A program made the translations under genes and the position numbers. Below the pieces are notes generated by a model, which had not been told where the DNA came from, did no database searches, and saw nothing but the letters and a program-made list of their open reading frames with translations. DNA of 64,000 nucleotides from Magnetospirillum sp. 15-1. Lineage in GTDB: Bacteria > Pseudomonadota > Alphaproteobacteria > Rhodospirillales > Magnetospirillaceae. The stretch is from NCBI RefSeq assembly GCF_900184795.1, contig NZ_FXXN01000027.1, positions 355,748 to 419,747 on the forward strand. The letters are read 5' to 3'. Shown piece after piece: positions 7,774 to 17,133 of the stretch; positions within the stretch are counted from its first letter, which is position 1; each line of letters starts with the position of its first letter.

Positions 7774-7775
7774 GT

Positions 7776-8387
7776 TCAGGCGTAGGGCTGGGCGTTGACC
7801 GTCTCGATGCGCCAGCCCGAAGCCGTGGAATCCAGACGGGTCAGCGACAGCGGCTTGACCGCGAAGCGCAGCGCCTGTTCCGGCGTGATGCCCAGCGCCA
7901 CCGCCAGGGCGGCGCGCACCGTTCCGGCATGAACCACCGCCAGGATGTCGCGGCCCGCCTGGGCGGCGGTGATCTGCTCCAGGGCGGCGCGCACCCGTTC
8001 CACCATGGCGGCGAAGCTCTCGCCTCCCGGCGGAGTGGCCTCGGCGGGATTGGCCCAGAAGGCGGCGAGATCCGGGTCCTTGGCCGCTTCCAGATCCATC
8101 CACGACCGGCCCTGCCAACGGCCAAAATCCTGCTCGGCCAGATCGGGCTCGATCATGGGCGGCGGCAGCAGCAGGCCGGCGGCTTCCAGCGCTCCGGCGG
8201 TCTGGCGGCAGCGGATCAGGCCGCTTTCCACCAGGACCGGATTGACCGGCAGGGCGCGGGCCAGGGATTGGAAGACCTCGTCCTCCGAGGTGTCGCAGGC
8301 CACGTCCAGGCGGCCGTGGATGCGACCGTGCGGACAGGGCACCGGGGCATGGCGCAGCAGCCACCAACGGGTCACGCTCTGACTCAT
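7776..8387 (-). CDS. cobC: Alpha-ribazole phosphatase / histidine phosphatase CobC
   Basis: A 203-residue histidine phosphatase. The catalytic RHA (WWLLRHAPVP, residues 8-17) is an RHG variant; the second histidine is in VVHAGTVRAAL near residue 152; the acid EQDFGRWQG is near 86. It removes the phosphate from alpha-ribazole 5'-phosphate or adenosylcobalamin phosphate in the last steps of cobalamin assembly. It follows cobS with a 36-codon ORF in between, and its ATG overlaps that ORF's stop (ATGA). cobT starts divergently from cobS, so the lower-ligand assembly genes are clustered. Confidence 0.88.
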   Translation of the reverse strand: MSQSVTRWWLLRHAPVPCPHGRIHGRLDVACDTSEDEVFQSLARALPVNPVLVESGLIRCRQTAGALEAAGLLLPPPMIEPDLAEQDFGRWQGRSWMDLEAAKDPDLAAFWANPAEATPPGGESFAAMVERVRAALEQITAAQAGRDILAVVHAGTVRAALAVALGITPEQALRFAVKPLSLTRLDSTASGWRIETVNAQPYA

Positions 8388-8494
8388 CCTTTCTGCCCCT
8401 CAATCGCCGGGCGGGTTTCTTCGAAACCCTTGGCTTTCCTTCGCTTCGCTTCGGGCGCCTCAATGGCGCCGCGCTTCGGCTCCGCCTCGCTCAT
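8384..8494 (-). CDS. 36-codon ORF nested between cobS and cobC, built from a dispersed repeat
   Basis: The ORF starts MSEAEPKRGAIEAPEAKRRK and ends RPAIEGQKG. Its ATG overlaps the cobS stop (ATGA at 8491-8494) and its stop overlaps the cobC ATG (ATGA at 8384-8387), so it fills the gap between the two genes exactly. The 3' half coincides with the dispersed repeat whose end reads CCCGGCGATTGAGGG; the GAGGGG-AGAAAGG tail provides the cobC ribosome binding site. The peptide is very basic and has no recognisable domain. It may be a real small protein, or a translated coupling bridge that keeps ribosomes moving from cobS into cobC. I cannot tell which. Confidence 0.45.
   Translation of the reverse strand: MSEAEPKRGAIEAPEAKRRKAKGFEETRPAIEGQKG
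8396..8434 (-). repeat. Dispersed hairpin repeat, copy between cobS and cobC
   Basis: Minus strand: GCCAAG, then hairpin GGGTTTC-GAA-GAAACCC (8413-8429), then GCCCGGCGATTGAGGGG. Same end sequence as the copies at 10.7-11.0 kb, but a different, still self-complementary stem. Confidence 0.7.
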
Positions 8495-9270
8495 GACAGG
8501 ACTCCCGCGGCGGCCAGCAGCACGCCGATTTCGACCGCCTGCTGCACGGCGCCCAGCACGTCGCCGGTATAGCCGCCCAGCGCCCGGCGGGCGATCCACA
8601 CCACGGCGCCGCCCGCCGCCAGGGCGGCCAGCAGGGCGGCCAGGGTGCCGCCGAGGCCCAGGCCGATCAGGCAGGCCAGCAGGCCCAACCCGGCGGCGGT
8701 GGCGGCGACGGTGGCGTCGGGACAGCCGGCTCCGGCTCCCAGTCCGTCCGGGCGCGCCGGCCCCATCACCTGCATGGCGGCGGGGATCAGGGCGCGCGAC
8801 AGGGCCGAGGCGGCGACCAGGGCGGCGCATTGGCTCCAGCCCACGGGAACGGCTGCCAGGGCCGAGGCCCGCAGGCCCACCGTGAAGATCAGGGCCAGCA
8901 CCCCGAAGGCGCCGCTGCGGGAATCGCGCATCACCTCCAGCCGGCGCTCGCGATCGCCGCGCGCTCCCAGCCCGTCGGCCAGATCGGCAAGGCCGTCCTC
9001 GTGCAGGGCGCCGGTGGCCAGGATCAGGGACAGGACGGCCAGCAGGGCGGCGGGCAGGGCGGGCAGAACGCTTGCCGCCGCCCAGGCGACGGCCGCGGCT
9101 CCCAGACCCAGGCCGAGTCCGACCAGGGGGAAAGCGCGCATGGATCGCGCCAGATCGCCCATGCCGGCATCGGGCAGTGGCAGACGGGTAAGGAACACCG
9201 CCGCCAGATGGGCATCGCCCAGCCAGGATCGCGGTGGCGGATTGTCGTCGATGACAGGTGACTCGCTCAT
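8491..9270 (-). CDS. cobS: Adenosylcobinamide-GDP ribazoletransferase CobS
   Basis: A 259-residue integral membrane enzyme joining adenosylcobinamide-GDP and alpha-ribazole to give adenosylcobalamin. The signature ALHEDGLADLADGLGARGD (near residues 88-106) contains the conserved DGLAD/DG metal-binding aspartates; RDSRSGAFG follows near 115. Several Ala/Leu-rich membrane helices make up the rest. The start MSESPVIDDNPPPRSW is followed by FLTRLPLP, the usual N-terminal motif of the family. It is divergent from cobT with only about 56 bases between them, so both likely share a promoter region. I saw no cobalamin riboswitch. Confidence 0.95.
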   Translation of the reverse strand: MSESPVIDDNPPPRSWLGDAHLAAVFLTRLPLPDAGMGDLARSMRAFPLVGLGLGLGAAAVAWAAASVLPALPAALLAVLSLILATGALHEDGLADLADGLGARGDRERRLEVMRDSRSGAFGVLALIFTVGLRASALAAVPVGWSQCAALVAASALSRALIPAAMQVMGPARPDGLGAGAGCPDATVAATAAGLGLLACLIGLGLGGTLAALLAALAAGGAVVWIARRALGGYTGDVLGAVQQAVEIGVLLAAAGVLS

Positions 9271-9326
9271 GGCGATGGTTTATAGGACGACCAAGGCCGA
9301 GCCGCAATATGTTGGGGAGAAATTCC

Positions 9327-10346
9327 TTGAATTCGTCTATTTCTAGCGTTGCCCAGATCCGCTCCCTGCTGGCCGGCATGCCTGGCCCCGATGCGGCGGC
9401 CTCGGCCGCCTGGGCGGCGCGCGAGCCCCAACTGACCAAGCCGGCCGGCTCGCTGGGCCGCCTGGAAGAGGTGTCCGCCTGGTTGTCCGCCTGGCAGGGC
9501 CGCCACCCGCCGGCCATGATTCGTCCGGTGGCCCGGGTGTTCGCCGGCAATCACGGCGTGGCGGCGCTGGGCGTCTCGGCCTTTCCCGCCGAGGTGACCG
9601 TGCAGATGGTCGCCAATTTCCAGCGCGGCGGCGCCGCCATCAACCAGCTGTGCCGCACCTTCGGCATCGAGTTGGATGTGCTGGCCCTCGACCTCGATCG
9701 CCCCACCGCCGACTTCACCCAAGGCCCGGCCCTGGACGAGGCGGAGTTCGTCGCGGCCTTCCGGACGGGCATGGATGCGGTGCCCGACGGCGCCGACGTG
9801 CTGGTGATCGGCGAGATGGGCATCGGCAACACCACCCCGGCGGCGGCGGTATCGGCGGCGCTGTTCGGCGGCGAGGCGGCCGACTGGACCGGGCGCGGCA
9901 CCGGTGTCGAGGGCGGTGCCCTGGCCCGCAAGATCGAGGTGGTGGGCCAGGGCGTGGCCCGGCACAAGGGGCTCGCCCCGCTGGATATCCTGCGCTGTCT
10001 GGGCGGCCGCGAACTGGCGGCCATGGCCGGCGCGGTGCTGGCGGCCCGGCTGAAGCGGGTGCCGGTGCTGCTGGACGGCTATGTCACCACGGCGGCGGTG
10101 GCCGCCCTGGAGTCCGAGGTCAAGGGCGCGCTGGACCATTGCATGGTCGGCCATGTCTCGGTGGAGCCGGGCCACCGGCGCCTGCTGGCCGCCTTGGGCA
10201 AGACCGCGCTGTTCGACCTGGGCATGCGGCTGGGCGAAGGCTCGGGCGCGGCCTTGGCGGTGGGGGTGCTCAAGGCCGCCGTCGCCTGCCACACCGGCAT
10301 GGCGACCTTCGCCGAGGCGGGAGTCAGTGACAAGGACGACGCATAG
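9327..10346 (+). CDS. cobT: Nicotinate-nucleotide--dimethylbenzimidazole phosphoribosyltransferase CobT
   Basis: About 339 residues. It makes alpha-ribazole phosphate, the nucleotide-loop precursor consumed by CobS and CobC. Family motifs are QLTKPAGSLGRLE near 32, FAGNHGVAALGVSAFP near 73, GEMGIGNTTPAAA near 165 and the C-terminal RLGEGSGAALAVGVLKAA. The start is set at TTG 9327 because GGGGAGA lies six bases upstream and the resulting N-terminus (NSSISSVAQIRSLL) aligns with family members. An ATG 18 bases earlier (9309) is the alternative. It is transcribed away from cobS. Confidence 0.95.
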   Translation: MNSSISSVAQIRSLLAGMPGPDAAASAAWAAREPQLTKPAGSLGRLEEVSAWLSAWQGRHPPAMIRPVARVFAGNHGVAALGVSAFPAEVTVQMVANFQRGGAAINQLCRTFGIELDVLALDLDRPTADFTQGPALDEAEFVAAFRTGMDAVPDGADVLVIGEMGIGNTTPAAAVSAALFGGEAADWTGRGTGVEGGALARKIEVVGQGVARHKGLAPLDILRCLGGRELAAMAGAVLAARLKRVPVLLDGYVTTAAVAALESEVKGALDHCMVGHVSVEPGHRRLLAALGKTALFDLGMRLGEGSGAALAVGVLKAAVACHTGMATFAEAGVSDKDDA

Positions 10347-10382
10347 GGCCATAATAGTTCACCGTTTTTCCAAGAGGCCATC

Positions 10383-10703
10383 ATGCAAAGCCAGAAGCCC
10401 TTCTTCGACGATCTCGCCCGTGTCGCATCCGGTGCGCTGGGCGCGCTGTCCGGTCTGCGCGCCGAGATGGAGGCGATGGTGCGCCAGCAGTTCGAACGCT
10501 TCACCTCCAGCCTGGATCTGGTCCCGCGCGAGGAGTTCGAGGTGGTGCGGGCCATGGCCATCAAGGCCCGCGAGGAGCAGGAGACCCAGGCCGCCCGCAT
10601 CAACGAGCTGGAGGCCAGGCTGGCCGCCCTGTCCGCTACCGCTCCGGCTCCGGCCAAGCCCAAGGCGGCCCCCAAGCCCAAGGCCACACCCAAGGGCGTC
10701 TGA
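10383..10703 (+). CDS. ubiK: Ubiquinone biosynthesis accessory factor UbiK (BMFP domain)
   Basis: A 106-residue protein with the FFDDLARVASGALGALSGLRAEME start typical of the YqiC/BMFP family. An amphipathic region (MVRQQFERFTSSLDLVPREEFEVV) follows, then a trimeric coiled coil (about 60-85) and an Ala/Pro/Lys tail. UbiK associates with UbiJ and supports ubiquinone assembly at the membrane. It starts 37 bases after cobT and ends in front of a strong hairpin. The tail of alternating PKAAPKPKATPKG is unusual but common in alphaproteobacterial members. Confidence 0.87.
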   Translation: MQSQKPFFDDLARVASGALGALSGLRAEMEAMVRQQFERFTSSLDLVPREEFEVVRAMAIKAREEQETQAARINELEARLAALSATAPAPAKPKAAPKPKATPKGV

Positions 10704-10712
10704 TCCCGTGAC

Positions 10713-10734
10713 GCCATGCCCCTTGGGGCATGGC
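10713..10734 (+). terminator. Perfect hairpin after ubiK
   Basis: GCCATGCCCC-TT-GGGGCATGGC is a perfect 10-bp inverted repeat ten bases past the ubiK stop. No T-run follows; the 85-bp tandem repeats begin at its last base. Confidence 0.55.
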
Positions 10735-10976
10735 TAGGCCCAAGGGGCCGCGCGCCTTATGGCGCGGGAGCCAAGCGGGCGGAGGCCCGCGCCCGGCGAT
10801 TGAGGGACTTTGAAACACCTAGGCCCAAGGGGCCGCGCGCCTTATGGCGCGGGAGCCAAGCGGGCGGAGGCCCGCGCCCGGCGATTGAGGGACTTTGAAA
10901 CACCTAGGCCCAAGGGGCCGCGCGCCTTATGGCGCGGGAGCCAAGCGGGCGGAGGCCCGCGCCCGGTGATTGAGGG
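10734..10976 (+). repeat. 85-bp tandem repeat, almost three copies
   Basis: Units start at 10734, 10819 and 10904 (CTAGGCCCAAGGGGCCGCG), giving an exact 85-bp period; copies one and two are identical over the unit, copy three stops after GGTGATTGAGGG. Each unit contains two hairpins, GCGCC-TTAT-GGCGC and GCGGGC-GGAG-GCCCGC, and ends with the CCCGGCGATTGAGGG motif seen elsewhere in the window. There are no variable spacers, so it is not a CRISPR. All frames through it give low-complexity Ala/Arg/Gly peptides, and I call no gene here. Confidence 0.9.
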
Positions 10977-11156
10977 CCTGACTGGGCAAATCCAGGGTTA
11001 TCCACATAAATTCATAAATACTCCGTAAATAAAGCCTTGCGCCCGTCGTTGGCGTTTGGGTAGGCTACCCCTTGTGTAAATTCCGCAGGCGCGAACACAA
11101 TCTTTTGATTCGAGCCATTGGAATCGACGGTAGCCATGCCAAGGGAGGGCACAGGC
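10977..11156. other. Intergenic stretch with one DnaA box
   Basis: AT-rich for this genome. TTATCCACA at 10998-11006 is a perfect DnaA box. I saw no second box, iteron or Rep gene, so this is not called an origin. The region also must contain the promoter of the YbjN-family gene. Confidence 0.4.
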
Positions 11157-11660
11157 ATGACCTTGACCGCCACGTATCAGGAAGAGCCCCAGATCAATCC
11201 CGTCGATCTCGTCGAGCAAGTCGTCGCCGCCAACGATTGGGCATTCGACCGGCGCAATGACGAGGAACTGGCCGCCGAGGCTCCCGGCCAGTGGTGCAAT
11301 TACAGCCTTTATTTCGCCTGGCGCGAAGACATGGGGGCCATGCACTTCACCTGCGCCTTCGACATGAAGATTCCGCCGGCCCGCCGGGCGGTGGTCCACG
11401 AACTGCTCGCTACCCTGAACGAGAAGCTGTGGATCGGCCATTTCGGCCTGTGGGAGGACGAGGGCGTGCCCATGTTCCGCCACACCTCGCTGCTGCGCGG
11501 CGGGGCGGGGTTCGCTCCCGAGCAGGTCGAGGATCTGGTGGACATCGCCGTCACCGAGTGCGAGCGCTTTTATCCCGCCTTCCAGTTCGTCATCTGGGGC
11601 GGCAAGACCGCCGCCGAGGCCATTGCCGCCTCGCTGCTGGAGACTGTGGGCGAAGCTTGA
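11157..11660 (+). CDS. YbjN-domain protein
   Basis: A 167-residue cytosolic protein of the YbjN/type III chaperone-like fold. The core pattern is NPVDLVEQVVAANDWAFDRRNDEEL, then WCNYSLYFAWRED, then HELLATLNEKLWIGHFGLWEDEG and LRGGAGFAPEQVEDLV. The family's biochemical role is unclear; in enterobacteria YbjN affects motility and stress. The start at MTLTATYQEE is preferred because GGGAGGG lies seven bases upstream; two in-frame ATGs further upstream lack a comparable site. proC follows 62 bases later and may be co-transcribed. Confidence 0.85.
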   Translation: MTLTATYQEEPQINPVDLVEQVVAANDWAFDRRNDEELAAEAPGQWCNYSLYFAWREDMGAMHFTCAFDMKIPPARRAVVHELLATLNEKLWIGHFGLWEDEGVPMFRHTSLLRGGAGFAPEQVEDLVDIAVTECERFYPAFQFVIWGGKTAAEAIAASLLETVGEA

Positions 11661-11722
11661 CTTCGCTCCGCTCTCCGTGCCATGCCGGTCGTCCTGATAG
11701 ACCGGGGTACGGAGTATTTTCC

Positions 11723-12514
11723 ATGACCAAGATTCTGCTGGTCGGTTGCGGCAAGATGGGCTCGGCCATGCTGGCCGGCTGGCTCGAACGCGGCGTTTCA
11801 TCCGGCGACGTGGTGGTGGTCGAACCCTCGTCTCCCGATCTGGGAGCGGTGCGGGTGGTGGCCTCGGACGCGGCCGTTCCTTCGGACTTCGCTCCCGACG
11901 TGGTGATCTTCGCCGTCAAGCCGCAGGTGATGGCCGAGGTGGTGCCGCCCTATGCCCGCTTCGAGCGCTCCGTGTTCCTGTCCATCGCCGCCGGCAAGAC
12001 CATCGCCTTCTTCCGGCAGCGGCTGGGGGCTAAGGCCATCATCGTGCGGGCCATGCCCAACACCCCGGCGGCGGTGCGGCGCGGCATCACCGTGTGCTGT
12101 GCCGAGGCGGGGGTGCCGACTGGAGCGCGCGACCTTTGCCAGTCGCTGCTGGAAGCGGTCGGTGAGGTCGGCTGGGTCGAGGACGAGGGACTGATGGACG
12201 TGGTCACCGCCGTATCCGGTTCCGGCCCCGCCTACATCTTCCTGCTGGCCGAGGCCATGGAGGCCGCCGGTCTGGCCCAGGGGCTGCCACCCGCCTTGGC
12301 CGAACGGCTGGCGCGGGCCACCGTGGCGGGGGCCGGCGAGCTGCTGCGCCAGTCGGCGGACACCGCCGAACAGTTGCGCAAGAACGTCACGTCGCCGGGC
12401 GGAACTACGGCGGCGGCGCTGTCGGTCCTGATGGCTGAAAGCCATGGAATTCCTAGCCTGATGACCGAGGCGGTGGCCGCCGCCACCCACCGGGGCCGCG
12501 AGCTGGCGGGATAA
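11723..12514 (+). CDS. proC: Pyrroline-5-carboxylate reductase
   Basis: A 263-residue NAD(P)H-dependent enzyme for the last step of proline synthesis. The N-terminal Rossmann motif is ILLVGCGKMGSAMLAGW. FAVKPQVM and VRAMPNTPAAVRRGI define the cofactor/substrate region, and AVSGSGPAYIFLLAEAM begins the C-terminal dimerisation domain with LRKNVTSPGGTT. Length is normal for the family. No SD stronger than GGAG is visible before the ATG. It follows the YbjN-family gene, an arrangement frequently seen in alphaproteobacteria. Confidence 0.96.
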   Translation: MTKILLVGCGKMGSAMLAGWLERGVSSGDVVVVEPSSPDLGAVRVVASDAAVPSDFAPDVVIFAVKPQVMAEVVPPYARFERSVFLSIAAGKTIAFFRQRLGAKAIIVRAMPNTPAAVRRGITVCCAEAGVPTGARDLCQSLLEAVGEVGWVEDEGLMDVVTAVSGSGPAYIFLLAEAMEAAGLAQGLPPALAERLARATVAGAGELLRQSADTAEQLRKNVTSPGGTTAAALSVLMAESHGIPSLMTEAVAAATHRGRELAG

Positions 12515-12591
12515 CCATTCCGTCAGTGCGAAATAGGCATTTTGATATTATGCGGTGCGTTCACTACGACTCCGTTTGACTCGAAACCGTC

Positions 12592-12630
12592 GTTGCGACT
12601 ATGTTTGCTGCACCGCAACAAAAATATACG
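12592..12630 (+). promoter_or_regulatory. PhaR-type TGC-rich site upstream of first phasin
   Basis: TATGTTTGCTGCACCGCAACAAAAATAT shares the ATGTTGCA/TGCA-rich pattern and the adjacent AAAAATAT with the sites at 39.5 kb. PhaR represses phasin genes through TGC-rich sequences in related bacteria; assignment here is by similarity. Confidence 0.5.
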
Positions 12631-12646
12631 GGTTGGAGATTCTATC

Positions 12647-13084
12647 ATGGCCGGCAAGCAGGCAGAGCAGTTCTTTGATTTCGACGTCGCCAAGTATCTG
12701 GGCGATTTCAAGGTTCCCGGCGTTGACGTCGAGACCATCGTCGCCAATCAGCGCAAGAATATCGAAGCGCTGACCCAGGCGAACAAGCTGGCCTTCGAGG
12801 GCCTGCAGAACGTGGTCAAGCGTCAGGTCGAGATCCTGCGTCAGACCATGGACGAGGTCGCCCAGGTCTCCAAGGATTTCGCCGAGCCCGGCTCTCCCCA
12901 GGACAAGGCCGCCAAGCAGGCCGAATTCGCCAAGGACGCCTTCGAGCGCGCCCTGTCCAACGCCCGCGAGCTGGCCGAGATGATCGCCAAGGCCAATTCC
13001 GAGGCTTTCGACCTGCTGAACAAGCGCTTCACCCAGAGCCTGGACGAGGCCCGCGAGGTCTTCACCAAGGCCGGCAAGAAGTAA
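12647..13084 (+). CDS. Phasin (polyhydroxyalkanoate granule protein)
   Basis: A 145-residue helical protein of the phasin family. It is an almost continuous amphipathic helix set with VETIVANQRKNIEALTQANKLAFEG, LQNVVKRQVEILRQTMDEV and a C-terminal SEAFDLLNKRFTQSLDEAREVF. It coats polyhydroxybutyrate granules and controls their size. The start at MAGKQAEQFFDFD has GGAG eight bases upstream. A TGC-rich site just upstream suggests PhaR control, and a strong terminator follows, so it is monocistronic. A second phasin lies at 39.1 kb. Confidence 0.93.
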   Translation: MAGKQAEQFFDFDVAKYLGDFKVPGVDVETIVANQRKNIEALTQANKLAFEGLQNVVKRQVEILRQTMDEVAQVSKDFAEPGSPQDKAAKQAEFAKDAFERALSNARELAEMIAKANSEAFDLLNKRFTQSLDEAREVFTKAGKK

Positions 13085-13114
13085 TCCTCTCGTCCGTCGA
13101 GGGATGATACGCCG

Positions 13115-13149
13115 ACGGCCGCTCCCTGAAAGGGGGGCGGCCGTTTCGT
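13115..13149 (+). terminator. Terminator of first phasin gene
   Basis: ACGGCCGCTCCC pairs with GGGGGCGGCCGT across a 6-base loop and is followed by TTCGTTT. It begins 30 bases after the phasin stop. Confidence 0.8.
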
Positions 13150-13263
13150 TTCCGGCGCGATGGTCCATAGCGTGACGCCGAAAATGTGCATCACGCTAAG
13201 GCTTTACCATTTTCCCCCGCCGGGCGGGCGCATCCGTGCCCTTGGCCGCGCCCTCAACGGGCG

Positions 13264-14914
<1,651 letters not shown>

Positions 14915-15115
14915 CAGCGCCGCGATCAGAAGACGGATATGGCGGGAGGCCGGGCGGCCGGAATCCGGAATCCGGGGAAAGGGTCGGCTGAACCGCCGCG
15001 GGATGCACTGTGCCGCTCTCCGCCGCTCTAAGCATCGCGGCGAGCTTAGCCCATCACGGGGTGGGGTGGGAAATGGCGAAAATGCAAATCATGCGCGCCG
15101 CTTTCCGGCCCACGG

Positions 15116-15739
15116 TTATTTGCCGTCTATCAGCGCGAGCAGCGGAACCCACTCGGCGGCATAGGAGCGGGCACGGCGATCGTTCGCCTCCAGCACCGTC
15201 GAACCGGCGGCGGCCACGGCGGTGTAGATCTGGCTGTCGCGTAGGCGCGCCACCACGGGAAAGCCCAATCCGCCGAAGAAGCCGTCCAGGTGGTCGCTGG
15301 CCTTGGTGCCCGGCCGCAGGCGGTTGCCCACCACCGCCACCACCCGCTTGTTCTTGCGTACCGCCTTGACCTTGGCGAGGCGCTCGAGGAAATGGGCGGT
15401 GGCGTCCTCGTCGAAGGCGCCGGGCAGCACCGGGACGACGACGATTTCCGAGATGTCGATCAGGTCCTCGACGTCCTTGTGGTGCATGGCGGCGGGGGCG
15501 TCGATCACCAGCCGGTCCAGCCCCTTGGGCGGCGAGCCCACATCCTTGGACCAGTCCAGTCCGGCGATGGCCGGCAGGGTGGCGGGGCGGCGGCGCAGCC
15601 AGTTGAGGCTGGACCGCTGGCGGTCGCAATCGCCGATGGCGGTGACCAGCCCCTTGGCGGCGAAGGCGGCGGCGATATGGGTCGCCAGCGTGGTCTTGCC
15701 GCAGCCGCCCTTGATATTTCCCACCAGCACCGTCCGCAT
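15116..15739 (-). CDS. ParA/MinD-family ATPase
   Basis: A 207-residue short ParA-like ATPase. The deviant Walker A is NIKGGCGKTTLATHIAAAF (residues 7-25); the second motif is IGDCDRQRSSLNWL near 40; Walker B is RLVIDAPAAMHH near 77. Such orphan ParA proteins position large complexes or plasmids; no ParB, MipZ partner or chemotaxis operon lies adjacent. It sits 35 bases downstream of the envZ-like gene on the same strand, so it may be the last gene of the marR-ompR-envZ operon. The start MRTVLVGN is the only one giving a complete nucleotide fold. Confidence 0.85.
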   Translation of the reverse strand: MRTVLVGNIKGGCGKTTLATHIAAAFAAKGLVTAIGDCDRQRSSLNWLRRRPATLPAIAGLDWSKDVGSPPKGLDRLVIDAPAAMHHKDVEDLIDISEIVVVPVLPGAFDEDATAHFLERLAKVKAVRKNKRVVAVVGNRLRPGTKASDHLDGFFGGLGFPVVARLRDSQIYTAVAAAGSTVLEANDRRARSYAAEWVPLLALIDGK

Positions 15740-15774
15740 GGTCCGCTTCCCCTCTGTCGTGCCGGGAAAACCTA

Positions 15775-17100
15775 TCACAACGGCAGGCGCACGCGAGCCC
15801 GCAATCCGCCCAGCGGCGAGTCTTCCAGCAACACCTCGCCGCCGTGGGTGCGCACGATGTCGCGCGCGATGGTCAGCCCCAGCCCGACGCCGCCGGTGGC
15901 CAGATTGCGCGAACTTTCCAGGCGGGTGAACGGCTTGAACACCTCTTCCCGCCGGTCGGGCGGGATGCCGGGGCCGTCGTCGTCGACCAGCACCTCGGCC
16001 GTATCGCCGCGCAACCCCACCCGCACCCAGACATGGCCGGCATAGCGCACCGCGTTGCCGATCAGGTTGCCGAGCGCGCGGGCCATGGAATCCGGGCGCA
16101 GCGGCATGGCGATCTCGCCCTCGTGGTGCAGGTCGATGATGGCGCCCTGGCGGCGGAAGCGGGCCACCACCTCGTCCACCAGGGCCGGCAGGTCGGCCTG
16201 TTCCGGCTGCTCGCTGCCCTCGCCCCGGGCGAAGGCCAGATAGCCCTCGACCATGCGCTCCATCTCGGCGATGTCCTCGTCCAGTTCGGCGCGCCCCTCC
16301 ATGTCGCCCATGATGGCCAGTTGCAGCTTCATGCGGGTCAGCGGGGTGCGCAGGTCGTGGGACACGCCGGCCAGCATCTCGGTGCGCTGCTGGATCTGGC
16401 GCTGGATGCGCGAGCGCATCAGGTTGAAGGCCTGGGCGGCCTGACGGACCTCGCGGGCGCCCTCGGGCTTGAAGTCGGCCACGTCCTGGCCCTTGCCGAA
16501 GCGGTCCGCCGCCACCGCCAGCTTGCGCACGCTGCGCACCTGGTTGCGCATGAACAGGGTGGCGATGCCGAACAGCAGCATGGCGGTGCCCAGCATCCAC
16601 AGGATGAAGACATAGGTGGTGGAACTGAACAGCCGCTTCTTGGGGGCGAAGATTTCCAGCATGCCGTCGGACAACTGGACGCGGATCACCACCTCGCGCT
16701 CCAGGGTCTCGGCGTCGATGCGGTAGGGGCGCTGGACCCGTTCGTCCATGGCCTCGGCCAGGGCGCGCTCGAGAAAACCGGACGGAGCGCCGCGCGGCTG
16801 GTTGGGCAGGATGGTGCCGGCCTGGAAGCGGGCGTCCAGCTCCATCTTGTTGGCGGCGATGGACAGGATCAGCCGCCGCTCCGACTCGCCCGGAAAGGTC
16901 CGCATGGATTCGATGATCGAGCCGATGTCGCCGGCCAGCCCCTTGGCCAGGCGCTTGGCGACCGTTTCCCAGTGGCTGCCGTAGAAGACGTAGGCCGACA
17001 CCAGTTGCAGCACCACCAGCGGCATGACGATGATCAGCAGCGACCGCCCCAGCAGACCCTGCGGAGCCAGACGCTTTAGCCAGGTACCCAGTTGAGTCAT
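15775..17100 (-). CDS. EnvZ-type sensor histidine kinase
   Basis: A 441-residue inner-membrane kinase. Helix one (about 20-40, LLIIVMPLVVLQLVSAYVFY) and helix two (about 160-180) flank a periplasmic domain. A HAMP follows (VRSVRKLAVAADRFGKGQD), then the dimerisation helix with HDLRTPLTRMKLQLAIM and the ATPase domain with NLIGNAVRYA, DDDGPGIP and GGVGLGLTIARDIV. This is the EnvZ/OmpR-class architecture. It is encoded directly after the cognate OmpR-type regulator and probably phosphorylates it. An osmotic or redox signal cannot be read from the sequence. Confidence 0.92.
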   Translation of the reverse strand: MTQLGTWLKRLAPQGLLGRSLLIIVMPLVVLQLVSAYVFYGSHWETVAKRLAKGLAGDIGSIIESMRTFPGESERRLILSIAANKMELDARFQAGTILPNQPRGAPSGFLERALAEAMDERVQRPYRIDAETLEREVVIRVQLSDGMLEIFAPKKRLFSSTTYVFILWMLGTAMLLFGIATLFMRNQVRSVRKLAVAADRFGKGQDVADFKPEGAREVRQAAQAFNLMRSRIQRQIQQRTEMLAGVSHDLRTPLTRMKLQLAIMGDMEGRAELDEDIAEMERMVEGYLAFARGEGSEQPEQADLPALVDEVVARFRRQGAIIDLHHEGEIAMPLRPDSMARALGNLIGNAVRYAGHVWVRVGLRGDTAEVLVDDDGPGIPPDRREEVFKPFTRLESSRNLATGGVGLGLTIARDIVRTHGGEVLLEDSPLGGLRARVRLPL

Positions 17101-17109
17101 CGCCGCATG

Positions 17110-17132
17110 CCCCTCAAGCGCCGGGTGTCCCG
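17110..17132 (-). repeat. Dispersed hairpin repeat, degenerate copy before envZ-like gene
   Basis: Minus strand CGGG-ACA-CCCG followed by GCGCTTGAGGGGC; the GAGGGG serves as ribosome binding site of the kinase gene. One base differs from the common GCGATTGAGGG end. Confidence 0.4.
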
Positions 17133-17133
17133 A

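Noticed and set aside
9271-9326. Cobalamin riboswitch controlling the cob genes
   Set aside because: The divergent gap is only 56 bases and lacks the B12-box; riboswitches of this class are about 200 bases.
10734-10976. CRISPR array
   Set aside because: Units are contiguous and identical with no variable spacers, fewer than three complete copies, and no cas genes in the window.
10998-11006. Replication origin at the DnaA box
   Set aside because: A single box without clustered boxes, dnaA/dnaN/parAB neighbours or iterons.
10716-11028. Small Arg/Ala-rich ORFs in the tandem repeat
   Set aside because: Several frames are open through the repeat; none has a convincing ribosome site, and composition only mirrors the repeat.
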